NCBI GenBank assembly: GCA_012522985.1
Contig: JAAYJJ010000076.1
Coordinates: 1-23,473 of the forward strand
From: Aliarcobacter butzleri
Lineage (GTDB): Bacteria > Campylobacterota > Campylobacteria > Campylobacterales > Arcobacteraceae
Length of the DNA stretch: 23,473 nucleotides
Direction: 5' to 3'
Position 1 is the stretch's first letter, and every line of letters starts with the position of its first letter. Of this stretch, positions 16,198 to 22,813 are shown piece after piece. The notes beneath the pieces were generated by a model. The model was not told where the DNA came from, did not search any database, and saw nothing but the letters and a program-made list of their open reading frames with translations. A program made the position numbers and the translations under genes.

Positions 16198-17295
16198 ATG
16201 AAATTCAACACTGTTTTAGATGATGTAGTAAGCTATGAAGCTGGAAAGCCTATAGAGCTTGTAGTAAGAGAGTTTGGTATAGATAGTAAAGATGTAGTAA
16301 AACTTGCATCCAACGAAAACCCTTATGGTACTTCACCAAAGATAATAAAAAAGCTTCAAGAGATATCAAATAAAGCTTTTTTATATCCTGACGATAGTTT
16401 TTTTGAGCTAAAAGATGCACTAGCTTCTAAGTTTGATGTAAAAAGTAGCAATATCATCATAGGATCTGGTAGTGATCAAATACTAGAGTTTTGTGTAAAC
16501 TCAAAATGTAACGATAAATCAAAAGTACTTATGAGTCAAACAACATTTGCTATGTATGCGATTTATTCTAAACTAACAGGAGCTACGATACTAAGAACTC
16601 CTAGTCATGAACACAATCTTGATGAGTTTAAAGAGCTTTATAAACAAAAAGGAGCTGATGTTATATTTTTGTGTTTACCAAATAACCCTCTAGGAGAGTG
16701 TTTAGATACAAAAGATGTATATGAGTTTTTAGATAGCATAGATAGTGACACTTTGGTTATACTTGATTGTGCTTATGGTGAATATGCAAAATATAAAGAT
16801 AAAAACAAAGAAATCGTTGCAAAAGATGTAATCACAAAATATCCAAACACTATCTATCTAGGAACTTTTTCAAAAGCCTATGCCCTAGGTGGTATGAGAG
16901 TAGGATATGGTATAGCAAATGAGGAGATTATTAAAGTTTTACACAAACTAAGACCTCCTTTTAACATCTCCACACTAAGTCTAGCTGCAGCCATAGAAGC
17001 ACTAAAAGATGAAGAGTTTGTAGATGAGTGTATAGCAAAAAACTTTGAGCAAATGAGTAGATATGAAGAGTTTGCAAAAGAAAACAGTATCAAATATATA
17101 CCTAGCTATACAAACTTTATTACTTATTATATGGAAAATCACTCTTCTAAAGATATAGCAAATCAGCTTCTTCAAAAAGGTATAATTATAAGAGATCTTA
17201 CAAGCTATGGACTCAATGCCATAAGAATAACGATTGGTACAAATGAACAAAATAATAGATTTTTTGAGACTTTTAGTAAGATCATCAAAGACTAA
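16198..17295 (+). CDS. hisC: Histidinol-phosphate aminotransferase
   Basis: PLP-dependent class I/II aminotransferase of histidine synthesis. The start is placed at ATG 16198, preceded by TTGGAG at the proper distance. An in-frame upstream start at 16165 would overlap sppA and lacks a site. The protein has 365 residues, typical. Signatures are [13 protein letters not shown] near the N terminus, the NPLGECL cofactor/substrate segment, [11 protein letters not shown], and the PLP Lys in [19 protein letters not shown] (Lys at about 226). The Arg that holds the substrate phosphate lies in the C-terminal RITIGT block. In some relatives it also serves phenylalanine or tyrosine transamination. hisG is in the window too, but 15 kb away, so his genes are scattered here. 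Confidence 0.94.
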   Translation: MKFNTVLDDVVSYEAGKPIELVVREFGIDSKDVVKLASNENPYGTSPKIIKKLQEISNKAFLYPDDSFFELKDALASKFDVKSSNIIIGSGSDQILEFCVNSKCNDKSKVLMSQTTFAMYAIYSKLTGATILRTPSHEHNLDEFKELYKQKGADVIFLCLPNNPLGECLDTKDVYEFLDSIDSDTLVILDCAYGEYAKYKDKNKEIVAKDVITKYPNTIYLGTFSKAYALGGMRVGYGIANEEIIKVLHKLRPPFNISTLSLAAAIEALKDEEFVDECIAKNFEQMSRYEEFAKENSIKYIPSYTNFITYYMENHSSKDIANQLLQKGIIIRDLTSYGLNAIRITIGTNEQNNRFFETFSKIIKD

Positions 17296-17316
17296 AAGGC
17301 TAGCGAAGGTTTGACA

Positions 17317-19131
17317 ATGCAAAATTTAGAGATTAAAAACAAAACAACAGATGAGCTAAAAGATATAGCACAGACTTTAAGAGATAGGATTATAGAAGTT
17401 GTTAGCTGTAGTGGTGGACATTTTAGTTCTACTTTGGGGGCTGTTGAGCTTATTGTTGGGATGCATTATGTTTTTGATGTCGAAAATGATCCATTTATAT
17501 TTGATGTAAGCCATCAATGCTATGCTCATAAACTTCTTACAAATAGATGGGATGAGTTTGCTACTATTAGACAATTTGGCGGACTTAGTGGATTTACAAA
17601 GCCTAGTGAAAGTAGTGCTGATTATTTTGTAGCTGGACATAGTTCTACATCTATTTCACTTGCTGTTGGAGCTGCAAAAGCTTTTAGACTTAAAAAAGAG
17701 TCCAAAATACCAGTTGTTATGATAGGTGATGGGAGTATGAGTGCTGGTATGGTATATGAAGCACTAAACGAACTAGGTGATATTAAACTACCAGTTGTGA
17801 TCATATTAAATGACAATGAAATGAGCATAGCCAAACCAATAGGAGCTATAAGTAAGCATTTAAGCAAACTTCTTGCTGGTAAAACCTACCAAAATTTCAA
17901 AGAGATAGTTGATGGATTTTTGAAAAAAAACTTCCCTGATGGAACTACTTATCTAGCCAAAAGATTTGAAGAAAGCCTCAAGCTTATCACCCCTGGGATA
18001 CTCTTTGAAGAGCTAGGACTTGACTATATAGGACCTATTGATGGGCATGATATAGAAGAAGTTATAGAGACTTTACAAATAGCAAAGCAGATGAAAAAAC
18101 CAGTAATTGTTCATGCCAAAACCATCAAAGGCAAAGGCTACAAAATAGCCGAAGGCTGTCATGAACAGTGGCATGGTGTAGGACCTTTTTGTATAGAAAC
18201 TGGTGAGTTTGTCAAAAAATCAGGCTCAAAAAGTGCAACTTTGGTCTTTAGTGATAAGCTTTTAGAACTTGCAAAAGAGCATGAAAACATTGTAGGTGTA
18301 ACAGCAGCTATGCCAAGTGGAACTGGTATGGATCAGCTAATCTATCACTACCCAGATAGATTTTGGGATGTAGCAATAGCAGAACAACACGCCGTAACAT
18401 CTATGGCTGCTATGGCAAAAGAGGGATTTAAGCCATTTATTACTATCTATTCTACATTTTTACAAAGAGGATTTGATCAAATAGTCCATGATGTATGCTT
18501 GATGGATTTGCCAGTTGTTTTTGCTATAGATAGAGCTGGTATTGTAGGTAACGATGGTGAGACTCATCAAGGAGCTTATGATATCTCATTTTTAAGGTTT
18601 ATTCCAAATATGACTCTTTTTGCTCCTAGAGATGATAAGACTTTAGAGCTAGGACTAGAGTTTGCTTATAAGTGCAAGACTCCTTGTGCTATAAGATATC
18701 CTAGAGGATCTTTTGCAAAGCTTGATTTTAAGCCTAGTACTTTTGAGCTTGGTAAAAGTGAACTTTTACAAGAAAGCAGTAGTGATATTTTGTTTATTGG
18801 ATATGGTAAAGGAGTCTCAAGAGCTATAGAAACATCATCATATTTAGATGATAAAGTTGCTATTTTGGACTTGAGATTTGTAAAGCCACTTGATGAGCAG
18901 ATGCTATTAAGCCTTAGCCAAAAATATAAAACTTGGTATGTTTTTAGTGATTCAGCAAAGCAAGGTGGTGTTGCTAGTGCTATATTGGAGTTTTTAAGTC
19001 AAGAAAAGATTAGTGATATAAATATCACATCTTTTGAGTATGAAGATAGCTTTATCACTCATGGTGAAACTAGTGATGTAGAGTATAGCTTAGAGCTTCA
19101 TCCAAAACAACTTGCTAAAAAGATAAAATAG
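17317..19131 (+). CDS. dxs: 1-deoxy-D-xylulose-5-phosphate synthase
   Basis: Thiamine diphosphate enzyme that condenses pyruvate and glyceraldehyde 3-phosphate, the first step of the MEP isoprenoid pathway. ATG 17317 is preferred over in-frame TTG 17311 because GAAGG at 17305-17309 is seven bases from the ATG and only one from the TTG. The product has 604 residues, near the usual 620. Signatures are DVSHQCYAHKLLT, VAGHSSTSIS, the ThDP-binding GDGSMSAGM...LNDNEMSI (from about residue 137), and the catalytic-Glu motif IAEQHAVT (about 353-360). The C-terminal transketolase domain is complete. It closes the aroQ-dxs run and is followed by the repeat-rich gap at 19132-19461. Confidence 0.97.
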   Translation: MQNLEIKNKTTDELKDIAQTLRDRIIEVVSCSGGHFSSTLGAVELIVGMHYVFDVENDPFIFDVSHQCYAHKLLTNRWDEFATIRQFGGLSGFTKPSESSADYFVAGHSSTSISLAVGAAKAFRLKKESKIPVVMIGDGSMSAGMVYEALNELGDIKLPVVIILNDNEMSIAKPIGAISKHLSKLLAGKTYQNFKEIVDGFLKKNFPDGTTYLAKRFEESLKLITPGILFEELGLDYIGPIDGHDIEEVIETLQIAKQMKKPVIVHAKTIKGKGYKIAEGCHEQWHGVGPFCIETGEFVKKSGSKSATLVFSDKLLELAKEHENIVGVTAAMPSGTGMDQLIYHYPDRFWDVAIAEQHAVTSMAAMAKEGFKPFITIYSTFLQRGFDQIVHDVCLMDLPVVFAIDRAGIVGNDGETHQGAYDISFLRFIPNMTLFAPRDDKTLELGLEFAYKCKTPCAIRYPRGSFAKLDFKPSTFELGKSELLQESSSDILFIGYGKGVSRAIETSSYLDDKVAILDLRFVKPLDEQMLLSLSQKYKTWYVFSDSAKQGGVASAILEFLSQEKISDINITSFEYEDSFITHGETSDVEYSLELHPKQLAKKIK

Positions 19132-19135
19132 TTTT

Positions 19136-19184
19136 TAGTCTATAGTCTATAGTTATTAGTAAGTGGTGAATAGTGATTGGTACT
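19136..19184 (+). repeat. Seven tandem degenerate heptamers TRGTNNN
   Basis: Beginning four bases after the dxs stop, the sequence divides without gaps into TAGTCTA, TAGTCTA, TAGTTAT, TAGTAAG, TGGTGAA, TAGTGAT and TGGTACT. Positions 1, 3 and 4 are invariant, position 2 is A or G, and positions 5-7 vary. The complementary strand reads NNNACYA. A shorter version follows the methyltransferase gene at 2016-2047. Seven units in one register are unlikely to be chance. Confidence 0.65.
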
Positions 19185-19186
19185 TT

Positions 19187-19209
19187 GGAAGTGAGGTTTC
19201 AACCTCACC
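19187..19209 (+). repeat. REP-like hairpin element, copy 1
   Basis: GGAA, then an 8-bp perfect stem GTGAGGTT/AACCTCAC with a two-base TC nominal loop, then C. The motif RATTCAAAAAA follows directly and is shared with copy 3, making a 34-bp near-identical unit. The GGAAG foot beside a short perfect hairpin recalls REP elements, which have a conserved GTAG/GGAG foot. Confidence 0.75.
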
Positions 19210-19314
19210 GATTCAAAAAAGTATAAATTGATATTTAAGAATGAGTGACATTACTTTTGCTAGGATGATGAGCTTTTAATAGCTTTAAAAATGTAGGACT
19301 AGTTTTAGTTTTTT

Positions 19315-19337
19315 GGTGACAATAAATTGTCACTTCC
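19315..19337 (-). repeat. REP-like hairpin element, copy 2 (inverted)
   Basis: On the minus strand it reads GGAA, then stem GTGACAAT/ATTGTCAC with a TT loop, then C. It has the same length and the same outer bases (GGAAGTGA and TCACC) as copy 1. The inner stem is different, and each change is balanced by the pairing base. It lies 26 bases before copy 3 in the opposite direction. Confidence 0.7.
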
Positions 19338-19363
19338 TAAAGAGAAAGTTTATTTACTATGGT

Positions 19364-19386
19364 GGAAGTAAGGTTTCAACCTTACC
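19364..19386 (+). repeat. REP-like hairpin element, copy 3
   Basis: GGAA, then stem GTAAGGTT/AACCTTAC with the same TC loop as copy 1, then C and the same ATTCAAAAAA tail. It differs from copy 1 in the stem by one G-to-A and the partner C-to-T, a compensated pair change. Confidence 0.75.
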
Positions 19387-19461
19387 AATTCAAAAAAACA
19401 TTACTGAAGCTGATTGTTAGCAAATCTATAAACCACTAACAAAATAATAACAAGCTATATA

Positions 19462-19821
19462 TCACTTATTATCCAAAACAACTGCTACAACAGCTATTGC
19501 AAAGCCACCATCATGTGCTATTGATAAAGATATGGATTTGATATTAAACTTCTTTTTTAAATGCGGAGTTAGCACAATATAGGGTTGATTTTTGCTAGTT
19601 TTAGCTATAAATATATCCAAAAAGCTAAGCTCAGCCCCTATCCCACAACCAAGAGCCTTACTAAAAGCCTCTTTTGCAGCCCAAAAACCAGCAGCTGTTG
19701 AGCTACTTTTAATAAGCTCTATTTCACTCTCATTTAGATATCTTTTATAAGCTTTATCACCAAACTTTTCAAAAAGCCTTTCTATTCTTGAGATTACTGT
19801 TATATCAGTGCCTATTAACAC
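19462..19821 (-). CDS. acpS: Holo-[acyl-carrier-protein] synthase
   Basis: Transfers the 4'-phosphopantetheine group of CoA to apo-ACP, activating fatty acid synthesis. It has 119 residues, the usual AcpS size. The Mg-binding residues are Asp6 in IGTDI and Glu51 in WAAKEAFSKALG. The C-terminal SLSIAHDGGFAIAVV block is typical. Its start lies inside the end of ruvX (17-base overlap), so it is the last gene of the metF-ruvX-acpS unit. It links functionally with coaX at the start of the window, since CoA is its substrate, though the two are not neighbours. Confidence 0.95.
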   Translation of the reverse strand: MLIGTDITVISRIERLFEKFGDKAYKRYLNESEIELIKSSSTAAGFWAAKEAFSKALGCGIGAELSFLDIFIAKTSKNQPYIVLTPHLKKKFNIKSISLSIAHDGGFAIAVVAVVLDNK

Positions 19822-20191
19822 TAAGATACCTTTTTAGTATAATAGATGCAGCAATAGAGTCATTTTTGCCATCTTTTTTGTGTCTAAAGACTCCTTTTGT
19901 GGACTCTTCAGCTTCTATAGAGCTCATATCTTCATCTATATAGCAAATCTCTTTATCAAAGCTCAACAAAGAGATAAAGTAAGTGATTCTTTTTTGCATA
20001 TCGGGGCTACTTTTGGGAAAGCCAACTATTAGCTTATCTATATCATTTTCTTTTAAAAAGCTATCTACATCTTTGGCTGCTTGATCTCTGTTTTGTCTTA
20101 AAATAGGCTCTTTTGGAGTGATAATATCACTAAATACACAAGTAGCTAAACCTATTCTTTTAAGACCTATATCTATAGCACAAAGTCTCAA
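19805..20191 (-). CDS. ruvX: YqgF/RuvX-family RNase H-fold nuclease
   Basis: A 128-residue RNase H-like protein, called a putative pre-16S rRNA nuclease or Holliday junction resolvase. Bacterial YqgF is linked to 16S rRNA 5'-end maturation. The catalytic Asp is in AIDIGLKRIG (residues 5-14). Further family marks are LIVGFPKS, the YIDEDMSSIEAEE segment, and the C-terminal KNDSIAASIILKRYL that supplies the last acidic residue. It overlaps metF by ATGA (20188-20191) and acpS by 17 bases, so all three are probably translated as a coupled unit. Confidence 0.92.
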   Translation of the reverse strand: MRLCAIDIGLKRIGLATCVFSDIITPKEPILRQNRDQAAKDVDSFLKENDIDKLIVGFPKSSPDMQKRITYFISLLSFDKEICYIDEDMSSIEAEESTKGVFRHKKDGKNDSIAASIILKRYLSVNRH

Positions 20192-21102
20192 GACAATAAC
20201 TCTTTTGCTACATCAAACCTATTTGCCGTCATAATATGCACTTTAGGGTGAAGCTCTAGTATCTTTTGATATAGGTCTTGACTTAGACTCATACCTACTT
20301 TATACTCTTCATCTTCGTCTATTTTAGAAGCTTCACTGAGTGCATCTATCCAGCTAATAGGTACATAAATCCCTGGTACATGAGCACTTAAAAACTGTGC
20401 AGTTCTTAGCTTAGTAATAGGAAAAAGCCCCAAAATAAGGGTAGATTTAGCTCTTTCATCATCGAAGCTCTTTTTTACCTCATCAAAAAGCTCTACTAGT
20501 TTAGTAGCATGATCTAGATCAAAAACTGGTTGAGTTATAATGCCTATTGCACCATCTTCTACCTTTTTGTAGAGTCTTTTTTGTAAACTTTGCATATTTT
20601 TTGCATATGAGTTACTAACAGCAAAGGGATATATTGGCTTTGGCTCACTTTTAAAAACTCTTCCTGCATAATCCATAGAGTGGTTAAAAGATCTAATTAT
20701 CTGCAAAAGCATACTACTATTTCCTTCAAAAACACCCTTTGTATGAGGCTGATCAGACATCTTAGCAGGATCTCCTGTAAGAGCCAAAATAGCTCTTACA
20801 TCAAAATCATTTGCCCCTAATAGGTCTGATTGTAAGGCTATTTTGTTTTTGTCCCTCATACTCATAGTAGCAAGGCATGGTTTTGCAAAGCTTTGTTGAA
20901 GCTTTAGTGCTGCAAAAAGTGAGCTATATTTCATCTTTGCTAGTGGACTATCAGTCACACTAAATCCATCTACTATCTTATCAAGCCCCAAAGAGGCTAC
21001 TTTGGATACTATTTTATCTATACTTGGCTCATGTGCTGGTGTAGTCTCTAATGTAATATATTTATCACTACCTTGAAGCTTGTGAACTAGATTATCAAAC
21101 AT
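20188..21102 (-). CDS. metF: Methylenetetrahydrofolate reductase family protein
   Basis: A 304-residue TIM-barrel flavoprotein expected to reduce 5,10-methylene-THF to 5-methyl-THF for methionine synthesis. The barrel carries VTDSPLAKMKYSSL, MSMRDKNKIALQSDLLGA, ILALTGDPAKM and the late IITQPVFD segment, all typical of the family. The first strand is ITLETTPAHEP rather than the canonical FEFFPPK of E. coli MetF. Glu19 is the likely catalytic acid, and this variant resembles the reductase half of YitJ-like fusion proteins. The redox partner may therefore differ from NADH alone (inference). RBS AAAGGGAG precedes the ATG. It heads the metF-ruvX-acpS unit and is divergent from serB. Confidence 0.82.
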   Translation of the reverse strand: MFDNLVHKLQGSDKYITLETTPAHEPSIDKIVSKVASLGLDKIVDGFSVTDSPLAKMKYSSLFAALKLQQSFAKPCLATMSMRDKNKIALQSDLLGANDFDVRAILALTGDPAKMSDQPHTKGVFEGNSSMLLQIIRSFNHSMDYAGRVFKSEPKPIYPFAVSNSYAKNMQSLQKRLYKKVEDGAIGIITQPVFDLDHATKLVELFDEVKKSFDDERAKSTLILGLFPITKLRTAQFLSAHVPGIYVPISWIDALSEASKIDEDEEYKVGMSLSQDLYQKILELHPKVHIMTANRFDVAKELLS

Positions 21103-21143
21103 ATACTCCCTTTAAACTATATAATTGTGTGATATTTTATCTA

Positions 21144-21157
21144 ATTTTAGCTAAAAT
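21144..21157. promoter_or_regulatory. Palindrome with overlapping divergent -10 boxes (metF/serB)
   Basis: ATTTTAGCTAAAAT is a perfect 14-bp palindrome in the 86-base divergent gap. It contains TAAAAT on the plus strand (21152-21157) and TAAAAT on the minus strand (21144-21149), each a five-of-six match to TATAAT at a workable distance from its gene. It could be two facing -10 boxes or an operator. A second plus-strand TAAAAT at 21170-21175 is an alternative for serB. Confidence 0.4.
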
Positions 21158-21188
21158 AAGCCAAAACAATAAAATAATGGGAAAATAG

Positions 21189-21809
21189 ATGAAACTAGCT
21201 GTATTTGATTTTGATTCTACCTTAATGGATGGAGAGACTATTGATTTTTTGGCAAAAGAACTAGGTCTTGAAGAAAAAGTAGCAAGTATTACACATCTTG
21301 CTATGAGTGGAAAACTTGATTTTTTTGAGTCTTTGATCACTAGAGTAGCACTTTTAAAGGGTTTACCTTATGATCAAGTCTTAAAAATCTGCAAAGATTT
21401 ACCATTGATGACGGGAGCTTATGAAGCTGTAAAAGGACTAAAAGAAAGAGGCTATAAGGTAGTTTGCTTTAGTGGTGGTTTTAGAGAGGCTACTTCTCCA
21501 GCAGCCAAAAAGCTAGGAATTGATGCTGATTTTGCTAATTTTCTTCATCATAAAGATGGGATACTAAGTGGGCAAGTAGGCGGGGATATGATGTTTGGCT
21601 TTAGCAAAGGTGATATGCTACACCGCCTTCAAAAACTTCTTGGAGTAAGTGTCAAAAACACTATAGCTGTAGGTGATGGAGCAAATGATAAAAGTATGTT
21701 TGAGTTTGCAAACAAAAAGATAGCCTTTTGTGCAAAAGATGTGCTTAAAAAAGAGGCAAATATTATCATAGATACTAAAGATCTATCTTTGATTTTAAAT
21801 GAAATATAG
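21189..21809 (+). CDS. serB: Phosphoserine phosphatase
   Basis: HAD-family phosphatase for the last step of serine synthesis. It has 206 residues, the single-domain form without an N-terminal ACT domain. Motif I is FDFDST (6-11, nucleophile Asp7 and acid Asp9), motif II FSGGF (94-98), motif III Lys140 in GFSKGD, and motif IV GDGANDKSM (162-170). The substrate-specificity Glu is in the MDGET segment (13-17). GGGA lies six bases before the ATG. tal begins eight bases after the stop, so the two are probably co-transcribed. A related HAD phosphatase specificity is possible but less likely. Confidence 0.93.
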   Translation: MKLAVFDFDSTLMDGETIDFLAKELGLEEKVASITHLAMSGKLDFFESLITRVALLKGLPYDQVLKICKDLPLMTGAYEAVKGLKERGYKVVCFSGGFREATSPAAKKLGIDADFANFLHHKDGILSGQVGGDMMFGFSKGDMLHRLQKLLGVSVKNTIAVGDGANDKSMFEFANKKIAFCAKDVLKKEANIIIDTKDLSLILNEI

Positions 21810-21817
21810 GGGTTATT

Positions 21818-22801
21818 ATGAATTTAAGAAAAGATTACAACTACTCTATTTGGTGTGATTTTATAGAAAGAGAGTTTTTAGATGGCAAGTTTAAAGAGCT
21901 TTTAAATAGTGCTACTATACACGGTGCTACTAGCAATCCTGCTATATTTGAAAACTCTATTACTACCTCAAAAGCATATATTGATGATATCAAATCTATG
22001 CAACACCTAAGCCCAAAAGAGATTTATGAAGCCCTAGCCATAGCAGATATCAAAAAAGCTGCTCAAATAATGCTAACTTTATATGAAAAAGATCAAAATG
22101 ATGGATTTATCTCTATAGAAGTAGATCCTAGGCTTTGTGATGATGCATTTGGTACTATAGAAGAAGGAACTAGACTCTTTAAAGAGATAAATATGCCAAA
22201 TGTTATGATCAAAGTACCCGCTACACAAGCAGGATATATAGCTATGAAAGAGCTTACATCTATGGGTATCAATGTCAATGCAACGCTTATCTTTAGTCTA
22301 GATCAAGCTAAACAATGTGCAAAAGCACTTGATGAGGGTATTAAACAAAGCCCAAATTCTCCAAAAGCAGTAATATCTATTTTTGTTAGTAGATTTGATA
22401 GAGTTTGTGATGAGCTATGCAAGGCAAAAGGACTCCCAAGTGCCAAACTAGGTATTATCAATGCAAGAAAATGTTATATAGAAGTAGAAAAACTACAAAA
22501 TCCAAACATTAGAACACTCTTTGCTAGTACTGGTGTAAAAGGTGATGATCTACCAAAAAGCTACTATATAGATGAGCTTATCTATCCAAACACTATCAAC
22601 ACAGCTCCACTAGATACTATCAATGCATATATATATAGTGGCAAAAAAAGAGTTTTAGAAATAGATGATCAATACGACGACTTTATACAAACTCTAAAAT
22701 CACACGATATAGATATAGATAATATATCTTCAACACTCCTAAAAGATGGACTTGAAGCTTTTAAACTCTCTTTTGCAAATATGTTAGACAAAATCAAATA
22801 A
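21818..22801 (+). CDS. tal: Transaldolase
   Basis: Pentose phosphate pathway enzyme moving a dihydroxyacetone unit between sugar phosphates. It has 327 residues, usual for the TalA/TalB-like epsilonproteobacterial form. Signatures are IHGATSNPAIFENSI (34-48, matching the family TSNPTLF-type box), the Schiff-base Lys132 in NVMIKVPAT, NVNATLIFSL (conserved Asn-Thr), and VSRFDR. AGGGG lies seven bases before the ATG. The next reading frame starts 12 bases after the stop, so a common transcript with the kinase is likely. Confidence 0.95.
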   Translation: MNLRKDYNYSIWCDFIEREFLDGKFKELLNSATIHGATSNPAIFENSITTSKAYIDDIKSMQHLSPKEIYEALAIADIKKAAQIMLTLYEKDQNDGFISIEVDPRLCDDAFGTIEEGTRLFKEINMPNVMIKVPATQAGYIAMKELTSMGINVNATLIFSLDQAKQCAKALDEGIKQSPNSPKAVISIFVSRFDRVCDELCKAKGLPSAKLGIINARKCYIEVEKLQNPNIRTLFASTGVKGDDLPKSYYIDELIYPNTINTAPLDTINAYIYSGKKRVLEIDDQYDDFIQTLKSHDIDIDNISSTLLKDGLEAFKLSFANMLDKIK

Positions 22802-22813
22802 AAAGGTTTAGTT

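Larger units (their letters stand above)
19132..19461. other. Repeat-rich non-coding gap between dxs and acpS
   Basis: The 330 bases between two convergent genes hold a seven-unit heptamer array and three copies of a 23-bp hairpin element, listed separately. A further inverted repeat, TTGTTAG (19414-19420) with CTAACAA (19436-19442), lies 20 bases beyond the acpS stop and could weakly end that transcript, though no U-run follows it on the minus strand. The only start-to-stop frame noticed on the plus strand is a 12-codon one at 19241-19279 without a ribosome-binding site. No tRNA or known small RNA was recognised. Confidence 0.75.

Noticed and set aside
17002..17322. A 106-codon minus-strand frame over the end of hisC
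   Set aside because: Antisense shadow of hisC. Its hydrophobic Ile/Phe/Cys-rich composition is what reverse reading of this AT-rich DNA gives.
19241..19279. A 12-codon start-to-stop frame (MSDITFARMMSF) in the dxs-acpS gap
   Set aside because: No ribosome-binding site, no upstream open frame, and too short to support as a gene.
19187..19386. CRISPR array, suggested by repeated GGTTTCAACC cores
   Set aside because: Only three copies, one inverted, with unequal spacing (105 and 26 bases) and compensated differences in the repeat, unlike a CRISPR array.
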